In this document: positions 16,386 to 25,475 of the stretch, one piece after another
Layout of the letters: each line of letters begins with the position of its first letter
Numbering within the stretch: the first letter of the stretch is position 1
Assembly (NCBI GenBank): GCA_964444225.1
Contig: CAYUFM010000002.1
Coordinates: forward strand, 8,206 to 72,205
Origin: JALHOM01 sp964444225
Lineage (GTDB): Bacteria; Patescibacteriota; Saccharimonadia; Saccharimonadales; 2-12-FULL-41-12
DNA length: 64,000 bases
Direction of reading: 5' to 3'
Program-made: the position numbers and the translations under genes
The notes under the pieces: model-generated
Databases searched by the model: none
What the model saw: the letters and a program-made list of their open reading frames with translations, nothing else
What the model was told of the DNA's origin: nothing

Positions 16386-16712
16386 ATGAAAAAAGACATT
16401 CACCCGACAGACTACCGCCCCGTAGTTTTTCAAGATCTTAGTAATAATGAGACGTTTTTAACTAAATCTACGGTTAAAACAAACGAAACTATCAAACTAG
16501 ATGGCGTAGAATATCCACTAGTAAAAGTACATATTTCTAGCGCCTCTCATCCGTTCTTTACTGGCCAAGAAAAAATGCTAGACATCGAAGGTCGCGTTGA
16601 CAAGTTTAAAGCTCGAGCCGAAGCTGCAGCAAAAAGCCGTGAAGCTAAAAAAGTTTCTGGCAAAAAAGCAGAAAAAGCTCGCAAAGAAGAAGCCCAAAAA
16701 CTCGGCAAATAA
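16386..16712 (+). CDS. rpmE2: 50S ribosomal protein L31, type B
   Basis: A 108-aa L31 of the B type. The signature runs DIHPTDYRPVVFQDLSNNE near the start, then FLTKSTVKTN and YPLVKVHISSASHPFFTGQE at about 43-62. No zinc-binding cysteines are present, which is the mark of the non-zinc (C-minus) form. After the family core ends near residue 75, a lysine/alanine-rich helical tail (KAEKARKEEAQKLGK) extends the protein, probably contacting rRNA. L31 bridges the two ribosomal subunits at the central protuberance. It has its own promoter and is a single-gene unit. Confidence 0.95.
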   Translation: MKKDIHPTDYRPVVFQDLSNNETFLTKSTVKTNETIKLDGVEYPLVKVHISSASHPFFTGQEKMLDIEGRVDKFKARAEAAAKSREAKKVSGKKAEKARKEEAQKLGK

Positions 16713-16756
16713 GACTTATAATTAAGTCAAATTATTAATCCTGGATACTTTAGCTC

Positions 16757-17563
16757 TTAGGCTGTTAGTACTGCCTTCTGGCCATCTTTTTGATAACACT
16801 CAGCCCAGAGCTTTTCGTCTTCAAGCAGTTTTTCTACGCTAATCGCCGTAGCATCCACGATACCCGGTAAACTACGAGCATACTCTAGGGCACGAGCTTT
16901 CATAGCTGCAGCTTTTTCAGGATCATCTTCAAGATCCCATGAATGTATTATATCGAAATTATTAATACCAGTTTCCCGTCCTACCCGACTATCCTGAGCA
17001 GGCCTATAAAATCTTCTTCTACCCGCTTGACCGTTATTAGAAACAGTATGGGCTAATAAACCTTCATAATCATCTGGGCCATCTTCTATCATTTTTGCGA
17101 AAAAACGAGATGTTCTACCATTACCATCATTAAATGGATGCACCCATACAATCAAGGCCTCCGCAGCCATAGCGACCTTCTGAACTTTCTTATCTTTATG
17201 GTCCTCTGAATTCCTAATATAGTCTTGAATAACTAAGAAACCTTTCTCAAACGCCTCTTCCTTAAGCTCCAGGGGTGGGGTATAAATAAGGGGTAAAAAA
17301 CCACCTTGGAGATTCATTCTACTTTTGACCTCTCTTGGATTCTGGCCTGTCAATTTTGCGTTAATATGTCTTGCAAGTTTTAAAAAAGCTACTGGGCTAG
17401 TATTAAAAATAAAGTCAAGTCTGTCTTTTGGATCTGTAAATGCTTCAGAATATCTTGCAACTAAACCACCAAGCAGCCTGGTAGCTTCCTCCGTTCTGAG
17501 ATCGTGCTCTACGGGGGAATCGCTAGAGTTAGCTTGTCTAGTATAGGAGGTGGTTTCGCTCAT
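16757..17563 (-). CDS. Fic domain protein (predicted AMP transferase)
   Basis: A 268-aa protein with an intact Fic motif HPFNDGNGRTSR at 142-153, where His142 is the catalytic base and the GNGR loop binds the nucleotide phosphates. Fic enzymes usually transfer AMP to a Thr, Ser or Tyr of a target protein. Upstream, an ILIVW-type helix (AMAAEALIVWV) matches the core fold. No separate small antitoxin gene flanks it, and I do not see a confident (S/T)xxxE(G/N) inhibitory helix. Therefore whether it is a toxin, an effector or a housekeeping regulator is open. It lies convergent to rpmE and divergent from prfA. Confidence 0.9.
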   Translation of the reverse strand: MSETTSYTRQANSSDSPVEHDLRTEEATRLLGGLVARYSEAFTDPKDRLDFIFNTSPVAFLKLARHINAKLTGQNPREVKSRMNLQGGFLPLIYTPPLELKEEAFEKGFLVIQDYIRNSEDHKDKKVQKVAMAAEALIVWVHPFNDGNGRTSRFFAKMIEDGPDDYEGLLAHTVSNNGQAGRRRFYRPAQDSRVGRETGINNFDIIHSWDLEDDPEKAAAMKARALEYARSLPGIVDATAISVEKLLEDEKLWAECYQKDGQKAVLTA

Positions 17564-17675
17564 TTTCGTTTTTCCTTTTTTGTTTCAATTTTATTTTTTG
17601 TTTTTATCGTTGAGTTTATAGTAACAAATTTTGGTGATTTTGTCAATAGCTTTTATGCTTATAACAGAGGTGTGA

Positions 17676-17681
17676 TATACT
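17676..17681 (+). promoter_or_regulatory. -10 box of prfA, near-leaderless start
   Basis: TATACT preceded by TGTGA (extended -10 like) and 11 nt from the prfA ATG at 17693. This predicts a leader of only about 4-5 nt. It also argues against the much longer in-frame reading that begins upstream. Confidence 0.55.
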
Positions 17682-17692
17682 GTGGGTTAATT

Positions 17693-18745
17693 ATGGAAGA
17701 TAAAATTAATGCACTGAGCGAAGAGTACAAGGATTTGCAGAACAAACTGCAAGATCCTAGCATTTTTAATGTCCCGACCTACCCCAAGCTAGCCAAACGC
17801 CAGAAATATTTAGAAGACACCATTAATTTATATAATGAACTTAGTAGAAATAATCAGGAACTCAAACAGTCAGAAGAATTATTAAAATCTGGTGGCGAAC
17901 TTGCAGAACTAGCCGAGATCGAAATAACCGAATTAACAGATAAAAAATCCAAATTAGAATCTGATTTAGAGGAAGCATTAACCCCCAAAGACCCCAACAA
18001 TGACCGTGACGTAATCATCGAAATCCGGGCTGCGGCTGGTGGTGACGAGGCTAGCTTGTTTGCTGGCGAGCTATACAGAATGTATACTCGCTGGGCCGAA
18101 AATAGTGGCTATAAAACTGAGCATATTAGCGAATCGGTTAATGACACTGGCGGGTTCAAAGAAGTTACATTTAGCGTACGCGGTGACGAAGCTTACAAAA
18201 TGCTGAAGTTCGAAGCTGGCGTCCACCGAGTACAGCGCGTACCTGTGACAGAATCACAAGGACGAATCCACACATCTACGACAACAGTGGCTGTCATGCC
18301 TGAAGCCGTAGAAACTGACCTAGAAATCAGCCCCGGCGACCTGCGTATAGACGTTTTTAGGTCTGGTGGTCATGGTGGCCAATCCGTTAACACCACCGAC
18401 AGTGCAGTCCGTATAACCCACTTGCCGACTAACACCGTAGTGACCTGTCAGGATGAAAAATCACAGATCAAAAACAAAGAAAAAGCCATGGGCGTGTTAC
18501 GCTCACGACTACTCCAAGCCAAACTAGATGCTGAACATAAGGAACTATCTGACGCCCGCCAAAAACTAATCGGTAGCGGTGACCGCTCAGAAAAAATCCG
18601 TACCTACAACTTCCCCCAAGACCGAATTACTGACCACCGGATCGGCTACAGCCGTTCTAACATCCCAGCCGCCCTTGCCGGTGATATCGACGACCTAATA
18701 GAACAACTCCACACCTACGAACGCGAACTAATCAACCAAGAATAA
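17693..18745 (+). CDS. prfA: Peptide chain release factor 1
   Basis: A 350-aa RF1 that ends translation at UAA and UAG. The peptidyl-hydrolysis motif GGQ is at 228-230 within SGGHGGQSVNTTDSAV. The stop-codon reading PxT tripeptide is PVT in RVPVTESQGRIHTST. That distinguishes RF1 from RF2, which has SPF. The N-terminal helical domain begins MEDKINALSEEYKDL. The frame stays open about 60 codons upstream, but that stretch is hydrophobic, lacks conservation and overlaps the promoter, so the ATG at 17693 is chosen. The last base of its stop codon starts the next gene. Confidence 0.97.
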   Translation: MEDKINALSEEYKDLQNKLQDPSIFNVPTYPKLAKRQKYLEDTINLYNELSRNNQELKQSEELLKSGGELAELAEIEITELTDKKSKLESDLEEALTPKDPNNDRDVIIEIRAAAGGDEASLFAGELYRMYTRWAENSGYKTEHISESVNDTGGFKEVTFSVRGDEAYKMLKFEAGVHRVQRVPVTESQGRIHTSTTTVAVMPEAVETDLEISPGDLRIDVFRSGGHGGQSVNTTDSAVRITHLPTNTVVTCQDEKSQIKNKEKAMGVLRSRLLQAKLDAEHKELSDARQKLIGSGDRSEKIRTYNFPQDRITDHRIGYSRSNIPAALAGDIDDLIEQLHTYERELINQE

Positions 18746-19290
18746 TGAGCAAACCAACACACATACTAGTTACGGGAGTCGCAGGCACAGGAAAGTCTAC
18801 TCTTGCGGAGACGTTAAAGCAGAAAAACATTCCTTGCATAGACGGTGACTACGACGAAGGAATAGCCTACTGGAAGCATAAAAAAACTGGTAAAAAAGTG
18901 ACGGACATTCATAGTATATACGGAATAAGCGTTAGGTTTTACGAATGGCTGTGGGATATAGAAAAAATGAGAGAGTTTCTTGGCAATAGCCCAGAACCTA
19001 TAATTGTATGCGGAACTGCCGATAACAAATCTGAGGCTTATCCCTTATTTGAAAGAATAGTCTTTTTAACAGCTGGCGAAGAGACACTTAATTTTAGACT
19101 GAAAACCCGCCAAAATAATTCGTTTGGTAAATTAGCTAGTCACCGAAAAACCGCAATTAAAGATAATGCAGAATCTGTTAGCCATGCAACAGAAAATGGA
19201 TTTGAAATAATAGATACGAGCAAACTAAGCCCAGAGCAATTAGTTGAATATGTTACGGATGGGAAAGGATGCTCAAATGATAATTGCTGA
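18745..19290 (+). CDS. P-loop nucleotide kinase-like protein
   Basis: A 181-aa small P-loop NTPase. Walker A is GVAGTGKST at 11-19. The acceptor-like segment DGDYDEGIAYW follows at about 33-43. A Walker-B-like strand IIVCGTADN lies near 87-95, and RLKTRQNNSFGK resembles a lid segment with arginines. This layout is typical of adenylate/shikimate-kinase-like or AAA_18 proteins of unknown substrate. It starts with ATG overlapping the prfA stop by one base and overlaps the prmC start by 14 bp. A role linked to translation termination is possible from context only. Confidence 0.75.
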   Translation: MSKPTHILVTGVAGTGKSTLAETLKQKNIPCIDGDYDEGIAYWKHKKTGKKVTDIHSIYGISVRFYEWLWDIEKMREFLGNSPEPIIVCGTADNKSEAYPLFERIVFLTAGEETLNFRLKTRQNNSFGKLASHRKTAIKDNAESVSHATENGFEIIDTSKLSPEQLVEYVTDGKGCSNDNC

Positions 19291-20083
19291 TTGGTTGATT
19301 GAAACGACAAAAAAACTGGGTAAAGCCGAGGTTGATGCCCCTCGGACCGACGCTCTGGTTCTTTTGGAAGACGTTTTAGGCAAAGATCGATCTTGGATTT
19401 TGGCCCATGATGACCAAAAAATACCTACAGCAAAATTAAAAGAAGTGAATAGTCTTACCGATCGTAGAATTAGACACGAACCACTAGCATACATCCGTGG
19501 AAAGACAGAATTTTACGGTAGAAATTTTATAGTCAGCCCTGAAGTTCTGATTCCACGCCCAGAGACAGAATCAATAGTTGAGCTAGCTCTAGAAAATATA
19601 AAGCTTAAAAAGCCCAAGATTGTAGATATCGGCTGCGGTAGTGGGAATATTGGTATTAGCCTCAAATCAGAAAAGCCTGATTGGCAAATAGACCTAGTGG
19701 ATATCGACAAAAAAGCTCTAGAAATAGCCACCCAAAATAACACACAGCACAAACTAGAATTAAACATAATTGAGTCAGATTTATTCGGTGAACTGAAGAC
19801 TAGTTATGACGTAGTTGTTGCCAATTTACCATATGTACCAGAAGGGTTAATAACCAGTCCAGAAATAGAAAAAGAACCATCTATAGCACTATTCTCTGGA
19901 GTGGACGGCATGAGTCATTACACAAAGTTTTGGGACCAAATATCTAAACTATCCAAAAAACCTAAATACATAATTATAGAATCATTAGAGTCTCAGCATA
20001 TGATCATGGCAGGAATTGCACAGAAATCAGGCTATACTCTACTAAAAACGTATACCCTAGCCCAGCTCTACTCTAAGGTTTGA
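19277..20083 (+). CDS. prmC: Release factor glutamine methyltransferase PrmC
   Basis: A 268-aa SAM-dependent methyltransferase that methylates the Gln of the GGQ motif in RF1 and RF2. The N-terminal helical domain includes DALVLLEDVLGKDRSWI and IRGKTEFYGRNFIVSPEVLIPRPETE. The catalytic domain has VDIGCGSGNIGISL (motif I) and VVANLPYVPEG, where NLPY replaces the usual NPPY. I chose the ATG at 19277 because AAAGGA lies about 8 nt upstream and the family N-terminus fits; an earlier in-frame ATG at 19244 lies inside the previous gene. Its pairing with prfA makes biological sense, because RF1 is its substrate. Confidence 0.95.
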   Translation: MIIADWLIETTKKLGKAEVDAPRTDALVLLEDVLGKDRSWILAHDDQKIPTAKLKEVNSLTDRRIRHEPLAYIRGKTEFYGRNFIVSPEVLIPRPETESIVELALENIKLKKPKIVDIGCGSGNIGISLKSEKPDWQIDLVDIDKKALEIATQNNTQHKLELNIIESDLFGELKTSYDVVVANLPYVPEGLITSPEIEKEPSIALFSGVDGMSHYTKFWDQISKLSKKPKYIIIESLESQHMIMAGIAQKSGYTLLKTYTLAQLYSKV

Positions 20084-20133
20084 CTAGCTTTAGTTCTAAG
20101 CCGCTTTCGACCAAAATGTGTAAAACTGGTGCT

Positions 20134-21366
20134 TTAAGACTGAGGAGCGGCCTCTAGAGTAACATCAACTTTCTGCTCCTGGCCATCACGGATAATAGTA
20201 AGGCTTACTTTATCCCCCACACTAAACCTGCCCAAGACGGAAATTAGACTATTTTTTTCATCAATTGATTGGTCGTTCACTTTAACGATTATATCTTTTT
20301 CTTTAAGACCAGCTTTTTCGGCCGGACTATTTTTTAAGATAGCGGTTTGCCCTCGGGTCGGCGGTGCTATGTACGCTCCCCGCTTCGTCTGCAAATTGTA
20401 TTGATAGGCATAATCATCGTTTAGCGTAACGTACCTAACCCCTAGGTATGGACGCAGTAATTTACCTTCTTTGATAACGCTGTTTATTAGACCCTTTATA
20501 TCATTCACCGGAATCGCGAATCCAATGTTTTCAGCACCGTCGCCTGCAACAGCAGTATTGATCCCAATAACCTCGCCCCGAATATTTACAAGAGGCCCAC
20601 CAGAATTACCTTGGTTAATTGAAGCATCTGTTTGGAACAAGTTTTGCAACGACTCTGTGCCGGTCTCGTCACCTGCTTCTATACTCCGGCCAAAGCCAGA
20701 TATAATTCCAGACGTAACCGTGTTTTGAAATTGTCCAAGAGCATTTCCAATAGCGATGACCTTGTCTCCAACCTCGGTTTTAGAAGAGTCGCCCAGTTTT
20801 ACCGACTTCAAAGTCTTGCCTTTTTTATCTTTAATTTTTAAAAACGCGATGTCTAGGGTGTCACTAGGATTTGTCCTGCCAACAATCTCTACATCTGTGA
20901 GTTCTGTGCCATCAGATAAAGTTACACTAACTTCACTAGTGCCAGCCGGAATAACATGCCTATTGGTGATAATTATTCCCTTTTCGGAATCTACAATTAC
21001 TCCAGTACCAGCACTTTCTTGAGAAAATGATTGCTGGCCACTAAAAAACGTATTGCGAGTTGTTTCTGAAGTTACGTTTATGGAAACTGCGCTTTCGCCA
21101 ACCTCTTTAGCAATCTTTGTAATTAGCTGGCTCTCGCTATCTATAACTTTTTGGCTTACAGCTTGATCGGCTGTTATGGAGTTTTCTTGATTTTTGCCTC
21201 CTAGATATCCACCTATAAACCCCGCTACCAAACTAGTGGCTATAATTAGGAATGCTGTTTTATTTAGCTTGGAATCACTAGTCTTTTTAGTTTTTGCAGA
21301 CTCGATATATGGCCCTAGTACTGATTTTTCTTTCTGAACTTCAATATTTTTTTGTTGATCTTCCAT
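20134..21366 (-). CDS. htrA: HtrA/DegP-type serine protease with PDZ domain
   Basis: A 410-aa membrane-anchored quality-control protease. A cytosolic N-terminus (about 1-36) leads to one membrane helix (37-57, AFLIIATSLVAGFIGGYLGG). The trypsin-like domain follows, with His137 (NRHVIP), Asp172 (DTLDIAFLK) and Ser255 (QGNSGGPLV). One PDZ domain lies at about 310-405 (GVRYV...SPAEKAGLKEKDIIVKVN). It probably degrades or refolds misfolded proteins at the outer face of the membrane, which fits a cell exporting giant surface proteins. It is convergent with prmC. Confidence 0.95.
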   Translation of the reverse strand: MEDQQKNIEVQKEKSVLGPYIESAKTKKTSDSKLNKTAFLIIATSLVAGFIGGYLGGKNQENSITADQAVSQKVIDSESQLITKIAKEVGESAVSINVTSETTRNTFFSGQQSFSQESAGTGVIVDSEKGIIITNRHVIPAGTSEVSVTLSDGTELTDVEIVGRTNPSDTLDIAFLKIKDKKGKTLKSVKLGDSSKTEVGDKVIAIGNALGQFQNTVTSGIISGFGRSIEAGDETGTESLQNLFQTDASINQGNSGGPLVNIRGEVIGINTAVAGDGAENIGFAIPVNDIKGLINSVIKEGKLLRPYLGVRYVTLNDDYAYQYNLQTKRGAYIAPPTRGQTAILKNSPAEKAGLKEKDIIVKVNDQSIDEKNSLISVLGRFSVGDKVSLTIIRDGQEQKVDVTLEAAPQS

Positions 21367-21410
21367 AATATTTAGTTTACTCCCCCTAACCTGAGAAATA
21401 GCTTAAAAAC

Positions 21411-22169
21411 TTACTTTACTATACCTTCACCCCAGTTAGAAAACGCAATTATTACAAAAATTACTGCTAAAACTACAAAAATTATTTGTCTGCGAACCAA
21501 CATTGTCAGTTTATCGTGCTCATGTAGGTAATACAGACCTGCTAATCCATAGCCCAAAACAGACAAAATAACGGCAGGTTGAGCGACATTCTTGTAGTAA
21601 AGGAGCCAGTGACTAAGTATCCAGATCAATGCGCTTGCAAAAAATCCCCAAAACCAAGAATACTGCACTCTGTTTGGTTCATCATATGTATTGAAAAAAT
21701 GTCTTGCGCTAAAGTAAGAGACCGCAAAAGTCATCAGTACATAAACCGAAATTGGCGCATCATCATAGGCCAGGAATATCGCAACCATACCAAGACATTG
21801 AGCAATCAGTGCCTGAATCGACACCATCAATGCTGAGGTCTTAGGTTTTACAACCAAGACCCATAGCTCAAATACCACTAGCCAGCTTAACTGCAACCAT
21901 CTTGAATTGTTAGAAACTATCATAAAGGAAATTAGTGCTAAGCTCACAATTATATCAACCGCATTAGTTCTAATATGAGCAATCCAGTGCCGTGGCTTTA
22001 CTGCTAGCATTCTCCACTTACTTAACAACACTATGGATGCAGCTAAACCAAAAAAATCTAGTCTTATAAAGATATACGCCAGAATAGGCACAATAAAAGT
22101 TAGCCCCAAGTGAAAGATATGCGCAAAGCCGTGCTTTGGTTTAACTTTTTTTAATACAGTTTTAACCAT
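21411..22169 (-). CDS. Polytopic membrane protein of unknown function
   Basis: I do not recognise this 252-aa protein. It starts with a basic segment (MVKTVLKKVKPKH) and then has about seven or eight hydrophobic helices separated by very short loops. Repeated W-K/R motifs (LLSKWRMLAVKPRHW, LWVLVVKPKTS) occur at the inner faces. No charged catalytic motif stands out, and there is no lysine in the last helices that would suggest a rhodopsin. It has a GAAGGA Shine-Dalgarno sequence. Its stop lies 44 bp upstream of the htrA start. It follows the LCP gene by 15 bp on the same strand, so a role in the cell envelope is possible. Confidence 0.6.
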   Translation of the reverse strand: MVKTVLKKVKPKHGFAHIFHLGLTFIVPILAYIFIRLDFFGLAASIVLLSKWRMLAVKPRHWIAHIRTNAVDIIVSLALISFMIVSNNSRWLQLSWLVVFELWVLVVKPKTSALMVSIQALIAQCLGMVAIFLAYDDAPISVYVLMTFAVSYFSARHFFNTYDEPNRVQYSWFWGFFASALIWILSHWLLYYKNVAQPAVILSVLGYGLAGLYYLHEHDKLTMLVRRQIIFVVLAVIFVIIAFSNWGEGIVK

Positions 22170-22184
22170 TGTTTAGTTCCTTCA

Positions 22185-23849
22185 CTAAAGTCCAGATGCT
22201 TGATCATTACCTAGTATTATAACAAAATCAGCCGTGTCGGGGATAATTGCGGGATCTGGTACAGTGCCGACCGCTGTTGTACTAAATCTTCGCTCCAGAT
22301 AGTTCTTTGTGTATTTTTTTGTTCCATTTCTTAGATCTACTACTATAGTTTTTTCGTATGTCCTGGTTGGCGCATTATCTACTTTGGTTACTGTGTAGCC
22401 AAATGATTTGAGTTCATCGCCTTTCTCGGTAGCTAAACCAGATTTATTTGTTCCGTTAAGAACCATAACACTAGCATTCTCGTTCTTTAAGAAGCTATCT
22501 TTCAACGCGTTGCGGATAAAACCTTGGATTTCTTTAAAGTTACCGGTGCCCGCAGTCGGAACAACCACAGAAAGCCCACCAATGTTGTCTGTTCTTACAA
22601 AATTATTTGGTGGATCGGCTAGGCCAATAGATGCAATTTTATCGCTTGGTATTTCTTTGCTTATTTCATATAACCTCTGGAGGTCCGCCACGCTAAAGTT
22701 TGTCTGAAGATGATTCCCGAAAGTATTGAGCAAATTAGATATCTTCTGAGGATTACCGAAAGTACCTGCTGATAAAATTTTGTCTTTTAGCGCCGTTATG
22801 ATTATTCTCTGGCGCTCAGATCTGTCGAAGTCACCCCTTGGAGAAGTATAGCGCGAGCGAGAGTAAGCTAAAGCCTCAAACCCATCCATATCTTGCCATC
22901 CAGGATTTACATTCAAAAAATAATTCTGACCCTTTATTCTCATATGCTCACTAACTGCATCTGGGGCGTTTATAGTTATGCCACCCACATTATTAACCGC
23001 CTGCTCGAATCCATCAAAATCCACCATCAAATGATAGTGAATTGGTACACCCAAAGCAGATTCTAGCGTAGCTTCAAGCATTTCAAAACCAGCCTGTTCG
23101 GCTAATTTCGCAGACTGTGAGGTGCTTATTTGCTGATTGTTAAGATAATTTGCCTTACCAGTAAAAAATACCGAGTTAACCTTCATAGACCCAACACTCT
23201 TAACAGGTACGTACAGGTCTCTAGGCACACTTAATAATGAAGCCTCTTTTGCAATAGGATCTATGCTTGCCAGAATAATTGTATCCGTAAGATCGGCACC
23301 TTCATGTCCTTCACCACCTCTTCCGAGTAGCAAAATATTAACCCTACCATCGCCTTCGCCTTTTAGTTGAGATATATCAACTTCCTTGCTAAGAGCAGGC
23401 GCCAGCCCACCACCCGGTAGAATTTTTTTAACCGTTATATACCCTTTATAGGTCAAAAACCCTAGAACAAGAGTCGCCACAATAAGCAGTATGCCTAAAA
23501 TCTTTAAGATTCTCTTCTTTTTACTGGATTTCTTTCTGCTTTGATTATACTGAGGTTTTTCTTTTTTAAACTTTGTTTTTTTTGTGGTTTTTCGATCAAT
23601 AATAAATGTTTCTGCTGTCTTGTTAGTAGTAATTTGTTGTTGAGCCGACGCATGAAACCCATCCCTACGACTAAAGTCACCTACTGCACCAGTGCCCTGG
23701 TTCGATCCTAGATTAGAATCTCTTCTACTGTTTTGAATGTCGCCGAAGTTCGAGCCTTTATTAAATCTAGTTACGGGTCTTGAACTAATACCATCAATCG
23801 ATGGCTTTTTGCGATTTCTTGGATCTTGATTTCTTTGATATTGATTCAT
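22185..23849 (-). CDS. LytR-CpsA-Psr (LCP) family cell-wall glycopolymer ligase
   Basis: A protein of about 554 aa. The first 110 residues are polar and basic, ending in KKSSKKKR. One membrane helix follows (about 113-135), and then an extracellular LCP domain with VNILLLGRGGEGHEGADLTDTIILASID, SVPRDLYVP, NNVGGI and a Y-S-R-S-R-motif (AYSRSRYTSPRGDFDRSERQ). The C-terminal LytR_C domain (ASVMVLNGTNKSGLATE onward) is also present. LCP enzymes attach glycopolymers to peptidoglycan using polyprenyl-linked donors. I use the ATG at 23849. The frame stays open beyond it but then overlaps lepB, which is divergent. Confidence 0.92.
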   Translation of the reverse strand: MNQYQRNQDPRNRKKPSIDGISSRPVTRFNKGSNFGDIQNSRRDSNLGSNQGTGAVGDFSRRDGFHASAQQQITTNKTAETFIIDRKTTKKTKFKKEKPQYNQSRKKSSKKKRILKILGILLIVATLVLGFLTYKGYITVKKILPGGGLAPALSKEVDISQLKGEGDGRVNILLLGRGGEGHEGADLTDTIILASIDPIAKEASLLSVPRDLYVPVKSVGSMKVNSVFFTGKANYLNNQQISTSQSAKLAEQAGFEMLEATLESALGVPIHYHLMVDFDGFEQAVNNVGGITINAPDAVSEHMRIKGQNYFLNVNPGWQDMDGFEALAYSRSRYTSPRGDFDRSERQRIIITALKDKILSAGTFGNPQKISNLLNTFGNHLQTNFSVADLQRLYEISKEIPSDKIASIGLADPPNNFVRTDNIGGLSVVVPTAGTGNFKEIQGFIRNALKDSFLKNENASVMVLNGTNKSGLATEKGDELKSFGYTVTKVDNAPTRTYEKTIVVDLRNGTKKYTKNYLERRFSTTAVGTVPDPAIIPDTADFVIILGNDQASGL

Positions 23850-23934
23850 ATAAATACGTGGTACGAGTATCCAGTATACCTGCTTGTCCTGACACGAGTA
23901 AACCCCAGCCTTCATTAAAAAATAGTAATTATGG

Positions 23935-23940
23935 TAATCT
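23935..23940 (+). promoter_or_regulatory. -10 box of lepB, predicted leaderless start
   Basis: TAATCT preceded by TGG (extended -10 like), 9 nt before the lepB ATG. The 100-bp divergent gap also holds TATACT on the minus strand at 23873-23878, a candidate -10 for the LCP gene. Confidence 0.45.
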
Positions 23941-23949
23941 ATAGGTTGA

Positions 23950-24621
23950 ATGGAACCAATCAACCAAGACAACAACGTATCAAATTCCTCGTCGAGGTTT
24001 GAATTTGTTAATTCTCCCCCCACGCAACCTACTAAAAGCTCACGTTCACCGCGCTTTAAAGAGAATATCTCTACAATTATCATTCTAATCTCTGCACCTT
24101 TATTGGCAGTTTTTCTTTCTATTTTTGTATTCCGCACATATCAGGTTGATGGAGCCAGTATGCTTACCACGCTACATGATGAAGATAGACTGATAATCAA
24201 CAAGCTACCTAAAACATTTTCGTCAATTACGGGGAAAAATTATATTCCCAACAGATACGATATAATTGTTTTTAATCATAAAGGATCAGCTAGCGGCACA
24301 ACAAATTCCGATAAACAAATTATTAAGAGAGTTATTGGACTTCCAGGAGAAAGAGTGGTCATAAAAGATGGATTGGTAAAAGTCTACAACAAAGATAACC
24401 CAGGTGGATTTTTAGTTGATAAACTTGGCCCCCACACGTCCGTAATAAATCTTACTGAAGGCAATGTGGACGCAACCGTTAATGACGGAGAAGTGTTTGT
24501 GATGGGCGACAATAGAGGAAATTCACTAGACTCCCGAGCCTTAGGCACAATAAACTCGGATGATATTGTTGGCAAACTAGTATTAAGAGTGTTCCCTTTT
24601 AAGGACTGGCGGGGATTTTAG
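23950..24621 (+). CDS. lepB: Signal peptidase I
   Basis: A 223-aa type I signal peptidase that removes Sec signal peptides outside the membrane. A polar N-terminus (1-38) is followed by one membrane helix (about 40-62). The catalytic Ser70 is in QVDGASMLTTL. The general base is Lys126 in DKQIIKRVIGLPGE. Box E is VMGDNRGNSLDSRALG, typical of the family. It likely processes the giant secreted proteins in this window. Its 3' end overlaps the parB 3' end by 4 bp (convergent). Confidence 0.96.
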   Translation: MEPINQDNNVSNSSSRFEFVNSPPTQPTKSSRSPRFKENISTIIILISAPLLAVFLSIFVFRTYQVDGASMLTTLHDEDRLIINKLPKTFSSITGKNYIPNRYDIIVFNHKGSASGTTNSDKQIIKRVIGLPGERVVIKDGLVKVYNKDNPGGFLVDKLGPHTSVINLTEGNVDATVNDGEVFVMGDNRGNSLDSRALGTINSDDIVGKLVLRVFPFKDWRGF

Positions 24622-25475
24622 TTTATTCTGTCTAAAAATTGAATAAATTCTTTGTTCGTTTTGTATGTAAAGGTCACACTACCACCGTTATTTTTAGTGG
24701 CTATTTTTACATTAGCCCCGTATTTTTTCTGTAGCGAATCTTGATACTTATGATTTTTATCCGGTTTAGTAGCGCTTTTAATTACTGGTTTAGTAGAGCC
24801 CTTTATTGACTGAACGTAGGCCTCAGCCTGCCTAACTGACCAGCTGTTTTTTATAATATTATCCACTAATTCTTTTTGCAGAATAGGCTGACCTTTTAGA
24901 GACAGTACTGTTCTTGCGTGACCTTCAGATATTTTATTGGACTCCAGGGCAACACGAGCAAAATCGGGTAACTGGAGGAGTCTAACCATGTTTATTATCG
25001 TAGTATGCGCCTTACCTAATCGTGTTGCTATTTCTGGCAACGCAACATTGAACTGCTCGTTTAGCTTTGCTATTGAAATAGCCTGCTCCATTGGCGACAG
25101 GTCAACTCGTTGCATATTCTCTATCAGGCCAATCTCTAGCTTTTCTAAATCTTGCAGTGTCCTAACCAACACTGGAAGATGGGTAAGTTTTGCTACTTTT
25201 GCTGCCCGGTATCTTCGTTCTCCAGCAATAATTACATAGCTACCACCTACTTCGGTCACAACAAGTGGCTGCAGAATACCGTGTCTATTTATAGATTGCG
25301 CTAGCTCTTCTATAGACTGGTTGTCAAAATTTTTTCTTGGCTGATTTGGATCAGGCTTAACTGAGTCAATTAATACTTTCTGGACTCTTTCACCTCTATC
25401 AAGCATCACTGATGTATCGAAATCCTCTGGCAATAAACTACCAAACCCCTTGCCTAGACCCTTTTTTGTACTCAC
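24618..25475 (-). CDS. parB: Chromosome-partitioning protein ParB
   Basis: A 285-aa ParB/Spo0J CTPase that loads at parS sites and slides along DNA. The N-terminal domain has PDPNQPRKNFDNQSIEEL and the CTP-binding motif GERRYRAAKVA. The helix-turn-helix is in ALPEIATRLGKAHTTIINMVRLLQLP. LIENMQRVDLSPMEQA is a classic ParB block. The C-terminal dimer domain is short. The start is GTG at 25475, overlapping the parA stop (GTGA), so the two are coupled. I saw no canonical parS sequence (TGTTTCACGTGAAACA) in the neighbouring bases. Confidence 0.96.
   Translation of the reverse strand: MSTKKGLGKGFGSLLPEDFDTSVMLDRGERVQKVLIDSVKPDPNQPRKNFDNQSIEELAQSINRHGILQPLVVTEVGGSYVIIAGERRYRAAKVAKLTHLPVLVRTLQDLEKLEIGLIENMQRVDLSPMEQAISIAKLNEQFNVALPEIATRLGKAHTTIINMVRLLQLPDFARVALESNKISEGHARTVLSLKGQPILQKELVDNIIKNSWSVRQAEAYVQSIKGSTKPVIKSATKPDKNHKYQDSLQKKYGANVKIATKNNGGSVTFTYKTNKEFIQFLDRIN

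Noticed and set aside
17504..17692. Longer N-terminus for prfA
   Set aside because: The hydrophobic extension overlaps the fic 5' end and the prfA promoter, and RF1 proteins start near the ATG at 17693.
23850..24137. Longer N-terminus for the LCP protein
   Set aside because: It would run antisense into lepB and has no features of the family.
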